Positions 8,836 through 16,295 of a stretch of 60,494 nt of DNA are shown one piece after another. The stretch's first letter is position 1. Each line of letters opens with the position of its first letter. The notes under the pieces are model-generated. The model did not search any database and was not told the origin of the DNA. It was given only the letters and a program-made list of their open reading frames with translations. Source of the DNA: JAEDHM01 sp964368645 (GTDB lineage Bacteria; Bacillota; Clostridia; Christensenellales; CAG-1252); the NCBI GenBank assembly GCA_964368645.1, contig CAYJBY010000018.1:1-60494 (forward strand), written 5' to 3'. The translations under genes and the position numbers were made by a program.

Positions 8836-8998
8836 CGCGCAATCAACTTGGCAACAAGGACGGCTACAATAAGGCGCAGTCGGGTTGAATAAGCGAAAGG
8901 CAACAGTAAGCGCAATTAACTTGTCAACGTGAAAGAGGGCAGTAACGCGCAATCGGGTGGATAAAACGAAAACTTAGTAACGGGCAATCAACTTGCAC
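8821..8998 (+). repeat. degenerate direct repeats starting at the protease stop codon
   Basis: The words AGTAACGCGCAATC and AACTTG recur four times (from about 8830, 8904, 8940 and 8975). Bases 8821-8843, containing the last codons and stop of the protease, recur almost exactly 110 bases later at 8931-8953. No reading frame is supported here. Confidence 0.7.
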
Positions 8999-9018
8999 AA
9001 AAAAAATCAACAATCAAC

Positions 9019-9046
9019 AAAAAAGGACGGAACCCCGTCCTTTTTT
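9019..9046. terminator. terminator after the protease gene
   Basis: AAAAAAGGACGG and CCGTCCTTTTTT pair perfectly around a four-base loop, giving T-runs on both strands. Confidence 0.9.
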
Positions 9047-9109
9047 AATCCATTACAGTATTGAATTAACTTGACCAATCTTTCTATTATAGTGGGCGAG
9101 TATTCCGTC

Positions 9110-9186
9110 CTCGGACTTGTCATTCTGAGGAGCAATCTCATTGCAAGGAAGAATCTCGCGTTTACGCGCCCCTCTCCATAGACCGT
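9110..9186 (+). repeat. 77-bp interspersed repeat, copy A
   Basis: Nearly identical (two differences seen) to 9425-9501. Its core is GTCATTCTGAGG ... GAAGAATCTC. The tag TAGTGGGCGA-x-TA-x-TCCGTCC precedes this copy but follows the other, so the boundaries are permuted. Confidence 0.9.
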
Positions 9187-9285
9187 CTTTTTTTCTCGGT
9201 AGGACTTCTTTCTCCCCGATGTTTCTCGCAAAAACACCGTGTGTTATTGTGGGGTGGGTATCGTGGTAAATTACCGCCTGTCGGC

Positions 9286-9324
9286 GAGATTCTTCACCAC
9301 GCATAAACGCTTGTTCAGAATGAC
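9286..9324 (-). repeat. inverted copy of the interspersed-repeat core
   Basis: GAGATTCTTC ... TTCAGAATGAC is the reverse complement of the ends of the core of the 77-bp repeat. With copy A it could form a large hairpin in RNA. A short relative, GATTCTTCGCTACGCTCAGA, lies at 26632. Confidence 0.75.
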
Positions 9325-9424
9325 AGTACATAACACTGTATGACTGCAAAATAACACTGGTCTATACACTAATAGTCGGATTTGTTATCCCGAACGATAA
9401 GCTTATCCTTTGCCTATAACAATA

Positions 9425-9501
9425 CTCGGACTTGTCATTCTGAGGAGCAATCTCATTGCGAGGAAGAATCTCGCGTTTACGCGCTCCTCTCCATAGACCG
9501 T
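9425..9501 (+). repeat. 77-bp interspersed repeat, copy B
   Basis: Second direct copy of the 77-bp unit. It ends 25 bases before the stop codon of the minus-strand flavodoxin-ferredoxin gene, so it may serve as its 3' untranslated end. Confidence 0.9.
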
Positions 9502-9526
9502 TTATAGTGGGCGAATAATCCGTCCT

Positions 9527-10285
9527 TCAGTCCTCTTTTTTTGCATCGGTTTTAAGGTACCAACGCGGTTGATTATGACTTTTGGAGCCGTATTCGATAG
9601 CTTTTTTCGGACAGACTGAAATACACGCCATACAATGAATACATTTCCCTGTCCAAAGCGGTCGGTTGTTTTCGATAATTATATTGCACACAGGACACAG
9701 CGCGGCGCACAAGCCGCACCCAACGCACTCGTCTGTAACCGTAAAGGCGTCGTCCTTAACGCAAAACCGATAAAACAGACCGTTGACTCCGCGGCTTTCT
9801 ATTGCGCCGACTAAGCCCGATTTTACAGGAGGAAAAGGCGATTCCGCCGCTATTAGCTCGGCGATATGGAAGACGGTCAATTCAGCCGCCGCCACCAGTC
9901 TGTCAGCCTCGGGTTGGGGAGTAACGTCAAACATCGCAATATAATTTTCGGGCATTACCACAGGGAAAACTCCCATATAACGCAAGCCCTTTTTGCCGCA
10001 AAGCGCGTCCAAATAACCGCCTGCCGCCCCTATACCGTCGCCGCAGGTCATCACGAACCAAGAGGGAGCCGAAGCGAAGGAACAACGCGAAACAAAATCC
10101 GTAAACGCTCTGGGCATACGCCAAGCGTGAGTAGGCGTGACGAAAACGTAGCGGCTATCCGCAAAGGCGTCCGCGCCGTCGTTTCTTAAATACTCAAAAG
10201 CGTCCACCGCCTTGTCGCCCAGTTTTTCCGCTAACGATAAGGCTATTCTTTTACTGTTACCCGTTCCGCTGAAATAAATAATCAT
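9527..10285 (-). CDS. EFR1-type flavodoxin-ferredoxin fusion protein
   Basis: A 252-residue protein. The N-terminal flavodoxin-like domain starts with IIYFSGTGNSKRIA (FMN phosphate loop) and contains VFVTPTHAWRMP. Two C-terminal [4Fe-4S] motifs follow, CVGCGLCAALCPV and CIHCMACISVCP, each CxxCxxCxxxC. This is the architecture of the EFR1-family ferredoxins of anaerobes, which probably pass low-potential electrons between flavin and iron-sulfur partners. The minus-strand start is preceded by GAGGAG. It lies downstream of the MBL and ybaK genes with a 97-base gap and could be cotranscribed with them. Confidence 0.88.
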   Translation of the reverse strand: MIIYFSGTGNSKRIALSLAEKLGDKAVDAFEYLRNDGADAFADSRYVFVTPTHAWRMPRAFTDFVSRCSFASAPSWFVMTCGDGIGAAGGYLDALCGKKGLRYMGVFPVVMPENYIAMFDVTPQPEADRLVAAAELTVFHIAELIAAESPFPPVKSGLVGAIESRGVNGLFYRFCVKDDAFTVTDECVGCGLCAALCPVCNIIIENNRPLWTGKCIHCMACISVCPKKAIEYGSKSHNQPRWYLKTDAKKED

Positions 10286-10382
10286 AAATCTCCTCGTTAA
10301 TTGCCGACAGCCGTCTGCCGTCTTGAATTATCCACTAATATCCGTAAATTTTGCTTTTATGTCCTTGCTTATGCACTCACAA

Positions 10383-11180
10383 CTACAGCTCCAGCACGTC
10401 GCCGCATAATACGGGGCGCACTCTGCCGTGAGTCAGCTCGGATAACCGCTCCGTAACTCTTTCCCCCGTACAATGGCAGGTATAAAAGTCCGCGTTGAGG
10501 GCTAATAAGACCGAAGCGAGCGCGTTAAGCGCGGTTTCGTCAAGGGTTTTTCCCGTAGATGGGGAGGTGGTGTGAAAACCGCCGATTACCGTTTTCGGTG
10601 CGCCGAAAAGAGCGGTGCAGGAGTCGATTATATTGAGAATACCTTTATGAGCGCAACCGCAAAAAAGCACGGATTTTTCGGGGAAAAACAGACTTTGCTC
10701 GTGTGCGAAGGAGTCCGCTTCCGTAAGCTCGCGGTAAGGGCTGTTATCGGGAACGAAACCCCTGTTGCCATCAGAGGTAAAGCAGTATCCGCCGTCTGTA
10801 ACGAGCTTAGGCTCGCTAACTGTGATTATTCTCGGATTATCCGAAAGTTTCGCGTCTAATCCAATAGCTCTCGGCGAGCCTTGCGACAGAGAATATCTTT
10901 CGGCAAAAGCGTTACTGCCTACGTAAACTGTTGCTGTTTCGTTCTTCCCCAAAAAGCCCGACAACGCGCCGCCGTGGTCGTCGTGAGCGTGGGAAATCAC
11001 CGCAGTATCCGCAAGTTTTATGTTTACGGCGGCTTTTCGCGCATTGCTTTCCAGTATACCGAAATCCTTGCCCAAGTCGAAAAGCAAGCAACCGTTTTTT
11101 GCTTCGATAAAGAAGGATAAGCCGTGGTCGGCGGTGAAGCCCTGCCGCGCGGAATCACCGTAAATACAGGTTACTCGCAT
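10383..11180 (-). CDS. MBL-fold metallo-hydrolase (dihydropterin synthase-related family)
   Basis: A 265-residue metallo-beta-lactamase fold protein. SHAHDDHGG (about residues 62-70) is the HxHxDH metal motif; further ligands are the His of VLFCGCAHKG and the terminal TCHCTGE. The N-terminus with HGLSFFIEA and LFDLGKD matches the subgroup related to beta-ribofuranosylaminobenzene 5'-phosphate synthase-like MBL proteins of archaea and anaerobes. The reaction is unknown. Its start overlaps the ybaK stop by 10 bases, so the two are translationally coupled. Confidence 0.85.
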   Translation of the reverse strand: MRVTCIYGDSARQGFTADHGLSFFIEAKNGCLLFDLGKDFGILESNARKAAVNIKLADTAVISHAHDDHGGALSGFLGKNETATVYVGSNAFAERYSLSQGSPRAIGLDAKLSDNPRIITVSEPKLVTDGGYCFTSDGNRGFVPDNSPYRELTEADSFAHEQSLFFPEKSVLFCGCAHKGILNIIDSCTALFGAPKTVIGGFHTTSPSTGKTLDETALNALASVLLALNADFYTCHCTGERVTERLSELTHGRVRPVLCGDVLEL

Positions 11181-11644
11181 TTAATCAAATCCTCTACGGA
11201 AAGTTTTATGGCTTTTTGCAGGTCGGAAAGGCTCATTTCTACCTGATAACCGATTCGTCCGCCGCTAAAGGTTATGGTTGGGTATTGCTCCGCGGTATTG
11301 TGTATGGCGGTAGTGAAAAACTTTTTCATTCCCACGGGGGAACAGCCGCCGTGAACGTACCCCGTCAGGGGAAGCAAGTCCTTGGATTTCACCATTTCTA
11401 CGTTCTTTTCTCCCACAGCCTGCGCCGCTTTTTTCAAATCCAGCTCCTCGGCTACGGGTATCATAAACACGTAATGCGCACCGCTTTTCCCTACTGTTAC
11501 TAGGGTTTTGAACACCTTTTCACAGTCCTTGCCGATAGCCGCCGCCATTTCCACACCGGAAACCGCTACGGGCGTGTCGAAAAAATATTCCTTAAAGGGC
11601 AGTTTTTTTGCGGCTAAAGCTCTCGCCGCGTTGGTCTTTTCCAT
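11171..11644 (-). CDS. ybaK: Cys-tRNA(Pro)/Cys-tRNA(Cys) deacylase YbaK/EbsC
   Basis: A 157-residue protein of the YbaK/EbsC family, which hydrolyses Cys mischarged on tRNA(Pro). Family marks are the Lys of KVFKTLV near residue 45, the MIPVAEELDLKKAAQ segment and GYVHGGCSPVGMKK, followed by TITFSGGRIGYQVE. Length and motif order are normal. It is the first gene of a minus-strand pair or trio with the MBL hydrolase and perhaps the flavodoxin-ferredoxin. A divergent promoter pair separates it from the TIR operon. Confidence 0.92.
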   Translation of the reverse strand: MEKTNAARALAAKKLPFKEYFFDTPVAVSGVEMAAAIGKDCEKVFKTLVTVGKSGAHYVFMIPVAEELDLKKAAQAVGEKNVEMVKSKDLLPLTGYVHGGCSPVGMKKFFTTAIHNTAEQYPTITFSGGRIGYQVEMSLSDLQKAIKLSVEDLIKCE

Positions 11645-11701
11645 ACGTTATGCTCCTTTCCATTCTGCCGAAGACTGCGGCAAAAATTATATTACCGTTT
11701 T

Positions 11702-11730
11702 ATTATATCATACCGCGGATAAAAAAACAA
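11702..11730 (-). promoter_or_regulatory. promoter of the ybaK operon
   Basis: Minus-strand TTGTTT (11730-11725) and TATAAT (11707-11702) have 17-base spacing, about 60 bases upstream of ybaK. Confidence 0.65.
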
Positions 11731-11741
11731 TTTACAGCGCA

Positions 11742-11770
11742 TTGCAATTTTACGCGCGATATGGTATTAT
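11742..11770 (+). promoter_or_regulatory. promoter of the TIR-SPFH-ESCRT-like operon
   Basis: TTGCAA (11742-11747) and TATTAT (11765-11770) have 17-base spacing and would give a leader of about 90 bases before the TIR gene. It sits back to back with the ybaK promoter, so one regulator could affect both. The -35 box is weak. Confidence 0.55.
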
Positions 11771-11869
11771 CTTATTAGCATAGACGTTCTTTTTGCGCGG
11801 TAACGCGCCGCAACGCGCGTGACGCGGTGGGCGCACCCGATTAAGGAAGCCTATGCGAGAGGTTATATA

Positions 11870-13729
11870 ATGGCAGAACTTTTTTCGACTTTTAACTGTT
11901 TAACTTGCGGCAGTGCCTGTACGCTTCAGACGGACGGGAGTTTTCTTTGTCCGTGCTGCGGTAACATCTATCGCCCCAAAACGGGTGACGGACTGCTAAC
12001 CGACCTGCGTATAGCCGCCAATCTGCGCCAGTCCGCACGGTTTGCGGAGGCGGAGCAGGCGTACCGCGATATAGTTCAAAAATACAAGGGGCAGGATTTG
12101 TCCGACGCTTACTGGGGTTTCTTTATGTGCCGCCAGAATCTTTTATTCGAGATGGACGGCAAGGGGCAGGTTTTCCCCTGCTTTTACAGACTGAAAAACA
12201 TTCCCTGCGAGGACACGGACGGCTACAAGGGCGCACTTTGGTACGCGGATAAGTATTCCCCCGACAAGGCGAGAGTGTACCGCGAGACCGCCGCCTTTAT
12301 CGACAAGGCGCGGCAGGATTACGCCGCTATTTCAGCTACTCCTCCCTACGATATTTTCATCTGCTTCAAAAAGACGGACAGCGAGGGCGAGACCACCAGA
12401 GGCACACAGCTTGCCTATGATATTTACAACCGTTTTTCGGGCAAGTACAACGTGTTTTTCAGCGAGGTTTCTCTTAAGAATATCACCGTCAGAGAGTACG
12501 AGCCCAACATCTATTACGGCTTGCACACCGCAAGAGTGATGCTTTTAATCTGCGATAAGGTGAGCTATCTCAATACCACCTGGATGCGTAACGAGTGGTG
12601 CCGTTTCGGCGCGATTAACCGCTTGGATAACGACCGCAAATGCATTCTCCCCGTGCTGATGGACGGCTTTAATCCCGACGCACTGCCCGATGAGCTTTGG
12701 CACATACAGGGGCTTAAGGACGGCAGAGAGCTTTTCGGGGATTTGACAAGCTATTTCGACAGCTTTTTCAACGCAGGCAAAACCACCGACGACTCCTTCG
12801 GCAACAAGGTCAGCAGTATAAGAAGCTATTGCGGAGCGGGCGAGTTTGAAAGAGCGAGGGCGATTTGCGACGAGCTGTCCTTTGAATACGCCTCCGATTA
12901 CAGGGTTTGGACGGGCTATTTGCGTATCGTCACCGACAATTACACCAATTATCAGACGGGCGAAATAATGAAGTACGAGGATATCGCAACCCGTATGGGC
13001 TTAGACCTCAAGGCACTGGACTCCGACTATGCGGATTATCTTGTCAAGAGGCAGACCGCGCGAGACGGGCTTGCCCGTACCAGTGCGAAATCCGTGGATA
13101 GTCTAATATCCGCATTCCCCAAGACCTTAACGCCCAACGATTGCTACAAGGTTATGCAGGCGAGGAAGGCATACAACAACCTAAGCGGACTGGAGAAAAG
13201 CTACGTCACTATGTCGGCGTCGCTTTTGGCGGCAGAGAGCAAGCTGAAAATCAGCGTCAAACGCCCCGAGCCCTCCGCCGACCTTTTTGAAGAGACCTTG
13301 CATCGCCCCGAGCAAACGCCTGTCAAGGCGGACAACTCCGCGGAGCTGTTTAATCAAAAAAGAGGTATAAGGCACTACGTTGAGCTGTGCAAAACCAAGC
13401 CTACCAAGGATTTCTTTATGCTTGACTTGGTGTTGGTTGCGCTGTTGGTGCTGTTCTCGGTTTTAACCGCCCAATTCCCCGACTCCTATCCTACGTTTTT
13501 AGGGTGGCTCTTCCCCCTTTCCGGCGTAATCTGCTTTGTGGGAGTGTGCGTTTATTCTTCGCGGAAGCGCAGACGTAAAAAAATCGACAGCGGCAAATAC
13601 CGCAAAAAACAAATGCCCCCCGAAAGCCAACGCTTCATACGGGGCGAGGGCGTTATAGAAGCCCTTCTGCCTTTTTTGGTTTTTCTGGTTTCCCTCGGCG
13701 AATTTATCGCTTACTCGGCGATAATGTAG
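11870..13729 (+). CDS. zinc ribbon-TIR-transmembrane protein
   Basis: 619 residues. Residues 10-30 form a zinc ribbon (CLTCG ... CPCC), followed by a helical segment (45-155) and a TIR domain (about 159-300): YDIFICFKKTD, VFFSEVSLK, ARVMLLICDKVSYLNTTW, then NEWCRFGA and CILPVLMDG. Ser232-x5-Trp238-x3-Glu242 fits the position of the catalytic Glu in TIR NADases. A helical region is followed by three hydrophobic segments at about 519-537, 543-562 and 597-617. I chose the ATG at 11870, at the start of homology-like sequence, rather than one 17 codons upstream. First gene of a six-gene operon; probably a membrane-tethered, NAD-consuming or signalling TIR. NADase activity is inference. Confidence 0.85.
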   Translation: MAELFSTFNCLTCGSACTLQTDGSFLCPCCGNIYRPKTGDGLLTDLRIAANLRQSARFAEAEQAYRDIVQKYKGQDLSDAYWGFFMCRQNLLFEMDGKGQVFPCFYRLKNIPCEDTDGYKGALWYADKYSPDKARVYRETAAFIDKARQDYAAISATPPYDIFICFKKTDSEGETTRGTQLAYDIYNRFSGKYNVFFSEVSLKNITVREYEPNIYYGLHTARVMLLICDKVSYLNTTWMRNEWCRFGAINRLDNDRKCILPVLMDGFNPDALPDELWHIQGLKDGRELFGDLTSYFDSFFNAGKTTDDSFGNKVSSIRSYCGAGEFERARAICDELSFEYASDYRVWTGYLRIVTDNYTNYQTGEIMKYEDIATRMGLDLKALDSDYADYLVKRQTARDGLARTSAKSVDSLISAFPKTLTPNDCYKVMQARKAYNNLSGLEKSYVTMSASLLAAESKLKISVKRPEPSADLFEETLHRPEQTPVKADNSAELFNQKRGIRHYVELCKTKPTKDFFMLDLVLVALLVLFSVLTAQFPDSYPTFLGWLFPLSGVICFVGVCVYSSRKRRRKKIDSGKYRKKQMPPESQRFIRGEGVIEALLPFLVFLVSLGEFIAYSAIM

Positions 13730-13818
13730 CACAGCGGCAAGGATAATCGGGCACAACGGTAATTATGGCGGATAGACGGGCTTGGTTCCGTTTCGGTATC
13801 CGCAAGGGAGAATATAGT

Positions 13819-14679
13819 ATGGCAAAGAAAATTACACTTATCGGACTTGACGAGCTTGACCTCACCAACGACGACCTTTTTATCAAAAAAGAGGTTACGG
13901 ATTTTGACGTGGACGCCAGAGTGATAGTGGACGAAACCCATCAGGCTATCCTTATCAAGAACGGACAGCTTACAGAGACTCTTTCCCCGGGTACGTATCC
14001 TATTTTCGACAGACGGATAGGGCTGTTCAAGACGGAGAAAATCGGCAGTTTCAGAGTTGAGCTGGTCTATTTCAGCCGCACTGCCAAGCTAAAGGCTCTT
14101 TGGGGCACAAGGGACCTTATCGACTTTTGCGATCCTGCCACGGGAATTCCCGTTAAGATAGGCGCGTCAGGCGAGTTCGAGGTCAAGGTTAAGAATGCAC
14201 GGCAGTTTTATTTGGAGCTTATCGGCGCGGAAAAGCACTTCACAGTGGACACCCTTAAGGAGCGTTTGCAGGGGCGTATCGCCAACGAGTTGGAGCCTTC
14301 CGTTGCTTATTATATGCGGGAAAAGGGCTTGTCCTATTCCGCGATTGCGGAGTACAAGCAGATACTTTCCGCGGCTGTACTGCCTAAGCTGTCAAAACTA
14401 TTTGACGACGAGTACGGACTGGAAATCAGCTCCTTCATTATTTCCCGTATCGTATTGGACGACGTTTACAAGACCGCTATCGAGGCGGAGCTTGAACGTC
14501 GCAAAAAGGCGGAAAACGGATTGTACTGCATAGAGTGCGGCGCATTGTGCGACGCCGACGCCAAGTTCTGCGCGGAGTGCGGAGCCAAGCTCTCCGACGG
14601 CATTAAGGTTTGCGCAGAGTGCGGAGCGGACAATATTATTACTGCCAACTACTGCCGTAAATGCGGCTCAAAATTCTAG
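13819..14679 (+). CDS. SPFH-domain protein with C-terminal double zinc ribbon
   Basis: 286 residues. The SPFH (band 7, stomatin/flotillin-like) core spans about 20-225, with ARVIVDETHQAILIKNGQ, LSPGTYPIFD, KALWGTRDLI and a long helical section. Two CxxC-x10-CxxC zinc ribbons end the protein (residues 236-286: YCIECG...CAECG, VCAECG...CRKCG). It resembles the 'virion core protein-like' SPFH group that includes B. subtilis YdjI, a partner of PspA, itself an ESCRT-III relative. AAGGGAG precedes the ATG at 13819. Within this operon it probably forms the membrane platform for the two ESCRT-III-like proteins; that role is inference. Confidence 0.85.
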   Translation: MAKKITLIGLDELDLTNDDLFIKKEVTDFDVDARVIVDETHQAILIKNGQLTETLSPGTYPIFDRRIGLFKTEKIGSFRVELVYFSRTAKLKALWGTRDLIDFCDPATGIPVKIGASGEFEVKVKNARQFYLELIGAEKHFTVDTLKERLQGRIANELEPSVAYYMREKGLSYSAIAEYKQILSAAVLPKLSKLFDDEYGLEISSFIISRIVLDDVYKTAIEAELERRKKAENGLYCIECGALCDADAKFCAECGAKLSDGIKVCAECGADNIITANYCRKCGSKF

Positions 14680-14690
14680 GAGGTGCCGTT

Positions 14691-15065
14691 ATGTTTTTCA
14701 GTAACAAGGACAGAACCAAGGTTCAGGACAGAGCAGGCGCAGGCAAGAGAGAGCTGAAAAAGACTCACACCGGCGAGATACTTAAGCACAAGGCCGTCAT
14801 TGAGGACAACGCCAACGCGGCTGCGGTTCTGGTGACGCTTGCGGAGGGTAAGCCCTGCTGTGCGGATTTGAAGTCGATAGAAAAGGATATTAGATATTCT
14901 AACCCTTCCTCCGATCCCGACGTGGCGCAGAAGGACAAGAAAATCGGCGAAAAGCTTGCCGACATCAAGATAAAACTGGCCTCGGAAAGAGACAGGAACG
15001 AGGACGTTGCTATGCTCGTTAAGGAGCTGAAACTGCTTTTGGCGGAACGTGCCGCATTAGCGTAA
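14691..15065 (+). CDS. small charged protein of unknown function in the ESCRT-like operon
   Basis: 124 residues that I do not recognise. It has a basic N-terminus (residues 1-35, many Lys/Arg), a middle stretch with LAEGKPCCADLK and a strongly helical, charged C-terminal half (85-124) ending in VKELKLLLAERAALA. There is no signal peptide or membrane segment. GGAGG directly follows the SPFH stop, and the next gene starts 10 bases after its stop, so it is firmly part of the operon. It might be an adaptor between the SPFH protein and the helical filament proteins. The frame uses the same codons as its neighbours and is certainly translated. Confidence 0.75.
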   Translation: MFFSNKDRTKVQDRAGAGKRELKKTHTGEILKHKAVIEDNANAAAVLVTLAEGKPCCADLKSIEKDIRYSNPSSDPDVAQKDKKIGEKLADIKIKLASERDRNEDVAMLVKELKLLLAERAALA

Positions 15066-15074
15066 GGAGATATT

Positions 15075-15683
15075 ATGGCTTGGTGGATTTTCAGTAAATT
15101 CAGGAAACTTAAAAGAGAAGACGTGGTGGACGCTCTGATTAAGCTGGAGCAGGAGGAAGCCGCGCTGGAAAAGAGCATTGACGGCGCCGCGGACGAAATC
15201 GCCGCTTTAACCACCAAGGGCAAAGCGGAAAAATCCCGTGATATGAGACTTTTCTACGCCAAAAAAATCAACTTTCTCAAGCAGGAAAAGGAGCGCAATA
15301 TCAAGCGTTGTATGTACATTATGTACAACAACCGCCTGCTTAATCAGCTTAAACAGGCGATAGACGACAACACATTTTTTGCCAATACGGGCAAGGTTTC
15401 GCTTAACAACCTGCTTGCCGACCAGAAGAATTTGGCAAGATTTTTGAACAAGGCGTTAGGCACCAGAGTTAAGGCGGAGGACGTTTTGACCAACGCGGAC
15501 GAGACCTTTAAGGAGGTTGAAGCCGCTTATGACGAGAACGAAACCATCTACGGCGTAGGCGATAACGACGACGCGCTGTTAGCTATGTTTGAAACAGAGG
15601 AAACCGCTGATATGGAGGGCGAAATCGCAGACGCGGAGGCAGGCAGAACCACCCCCGACAAGCTGACCGACGCCGAGGAATAA
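15075..15683 (+). CDS. ESCRT-III/Snf7-like helical protein (CHMP4-like charge pattern)
   Basis: 202 residues without membrane segment, almost wholly helical. The N-terminus MAWWIFSKFRKLKRED could form a membrane-inserting amphipathic helix, as in Snf7. A basic coiled-coil hairpin follows (18-100: LEQEEAALEKSIDG, FYAKKINFLKQEKERNIKR), then DDNTFFANTG and an acidic second half (135-202) with EEVEAA-like helices and a Glu/Asp tail. The basic first half and acidic second half match the ESCRT-III fold plan. The resemblance to CHMP4/Snf7 was judged by eye, not by a search. GGAG lies upstream of the ATG. It probably polymerises on membranes with the next gene's product. Confidence 0.65.
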   Translation: MAWWIFSKFRKLKREDVVDALIKLEQEEAALEKSIDGAADEIAALTTKGKAEKSRDMRLFYAKKINFLKQEKERNIKRCMYIMYNNRLLNQLKQAIDDNTFFANTGKVSLNNLLADQKNLARFLNKALGTRVKAEDVLTNADETFKEVEAAYDENETIYGVGDNDDALLAMFETEETADMEGEIADAEAGRTTPDKLTDAEE

Positions 15684-15696
15684 AGGGAGGTAAATT

Positions 15697-16293
15697 ATGG
15701 GATTATTCAAGACCAAGCAGGAAAAGGAACTGGAAGAGAAGATGCAGGTTCGCAAAACCTTGTCGCAGATGCAGAAGCACATTGACAAGCTGGAAGCGCA
15801 AAAAAAGGTTTATATCAAGGCGGCTAAAAAGTCCAAGCGTTTGGGCTTAACCGCACAATTCAATTTGGCGGTCACAGGTCTTAAGATGACTATGTCACAG
15901 CAGAAGAAGGCGCAGGAAATGATGCTCAACTTCGAGATTGTCAGCCAAATGAAGGATATGTCCTCTATGACTCACGAGTTCCTTAACGGCTTAAGCGTTG
16001 TCAGCAAGGCGATGGTCAAGCTGACGGACAGCAAGGAGTTTGCCAAGGTACAGGCGCAGTTCGAGGCGGCGATGTCAGGCGTGGAGCTTCAGCAGGAGCA
16101 GATGGATATGTTCTTAGACAGCAGTGCCAGCGAGTACTCCTCTCAAAGCGGCGATTCCAATTCGATAAGCGACGACGAGATAATGAGCCTTATCGACGAG
16201 CAGGTCGGTCAGGACGAAACCTCCGAGGACGACATTACCGCGGAGCTTTCTAAGCTGCGTAAGCGTATCAACAACACGGATACCGATAAGTAA
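15697..16293 (+). CDS. ESCRT-III-like protein with MIM1-type C-terminal tail (CHMP1/Vps2-like)
   Basis: 198 residues. A basic helical hairpin (1-78) is followed by FEIVSQMKDMSSMTHEFLNG and LSVVSKAMVKL (80-109), KVQAQFEAAMSGVELQQEQM (117-136), a Ser-rich linker and an acidic tail. The order and hydrophobic spacing are those of eukaryotic CHMP1/Did2. The tail EDDITAELSKLR (177-188) fits the MIM1 consensus (D/E)xxLxxRLxxL(K/R) with Leu-to-Ile and Arg-to-Glu changes; MIM1 binds MIT domains, and the next gene encodes an MIT-AAA protein three bases downstream. GGGAGG precedes the ATG. This is the strongest evidence that the operon is a Vps4/ESCRT-III analogue. Assignment is by pattern recognition only. 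Confidence 0.75.
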   Translation: MGLFKTKQEKELEEKMQVRKTLSQMQKHIDKLEAQKKVYIKAAKKSKRLGLTAQFNLAVTGLKMTMSQQKKAQEMMLNFEIVSQMKDMSSMTHEFLNGLSVVSKAMVKLTDSKEFAKVQAQFEAAMSGVELQQEQMDMFLDSSASEYSSQSGDSNSISDDEIMSLIDEQVGQDETSEDDITAELSKLRKRINNTDTDK

Positions 16294-16295
16294 TT

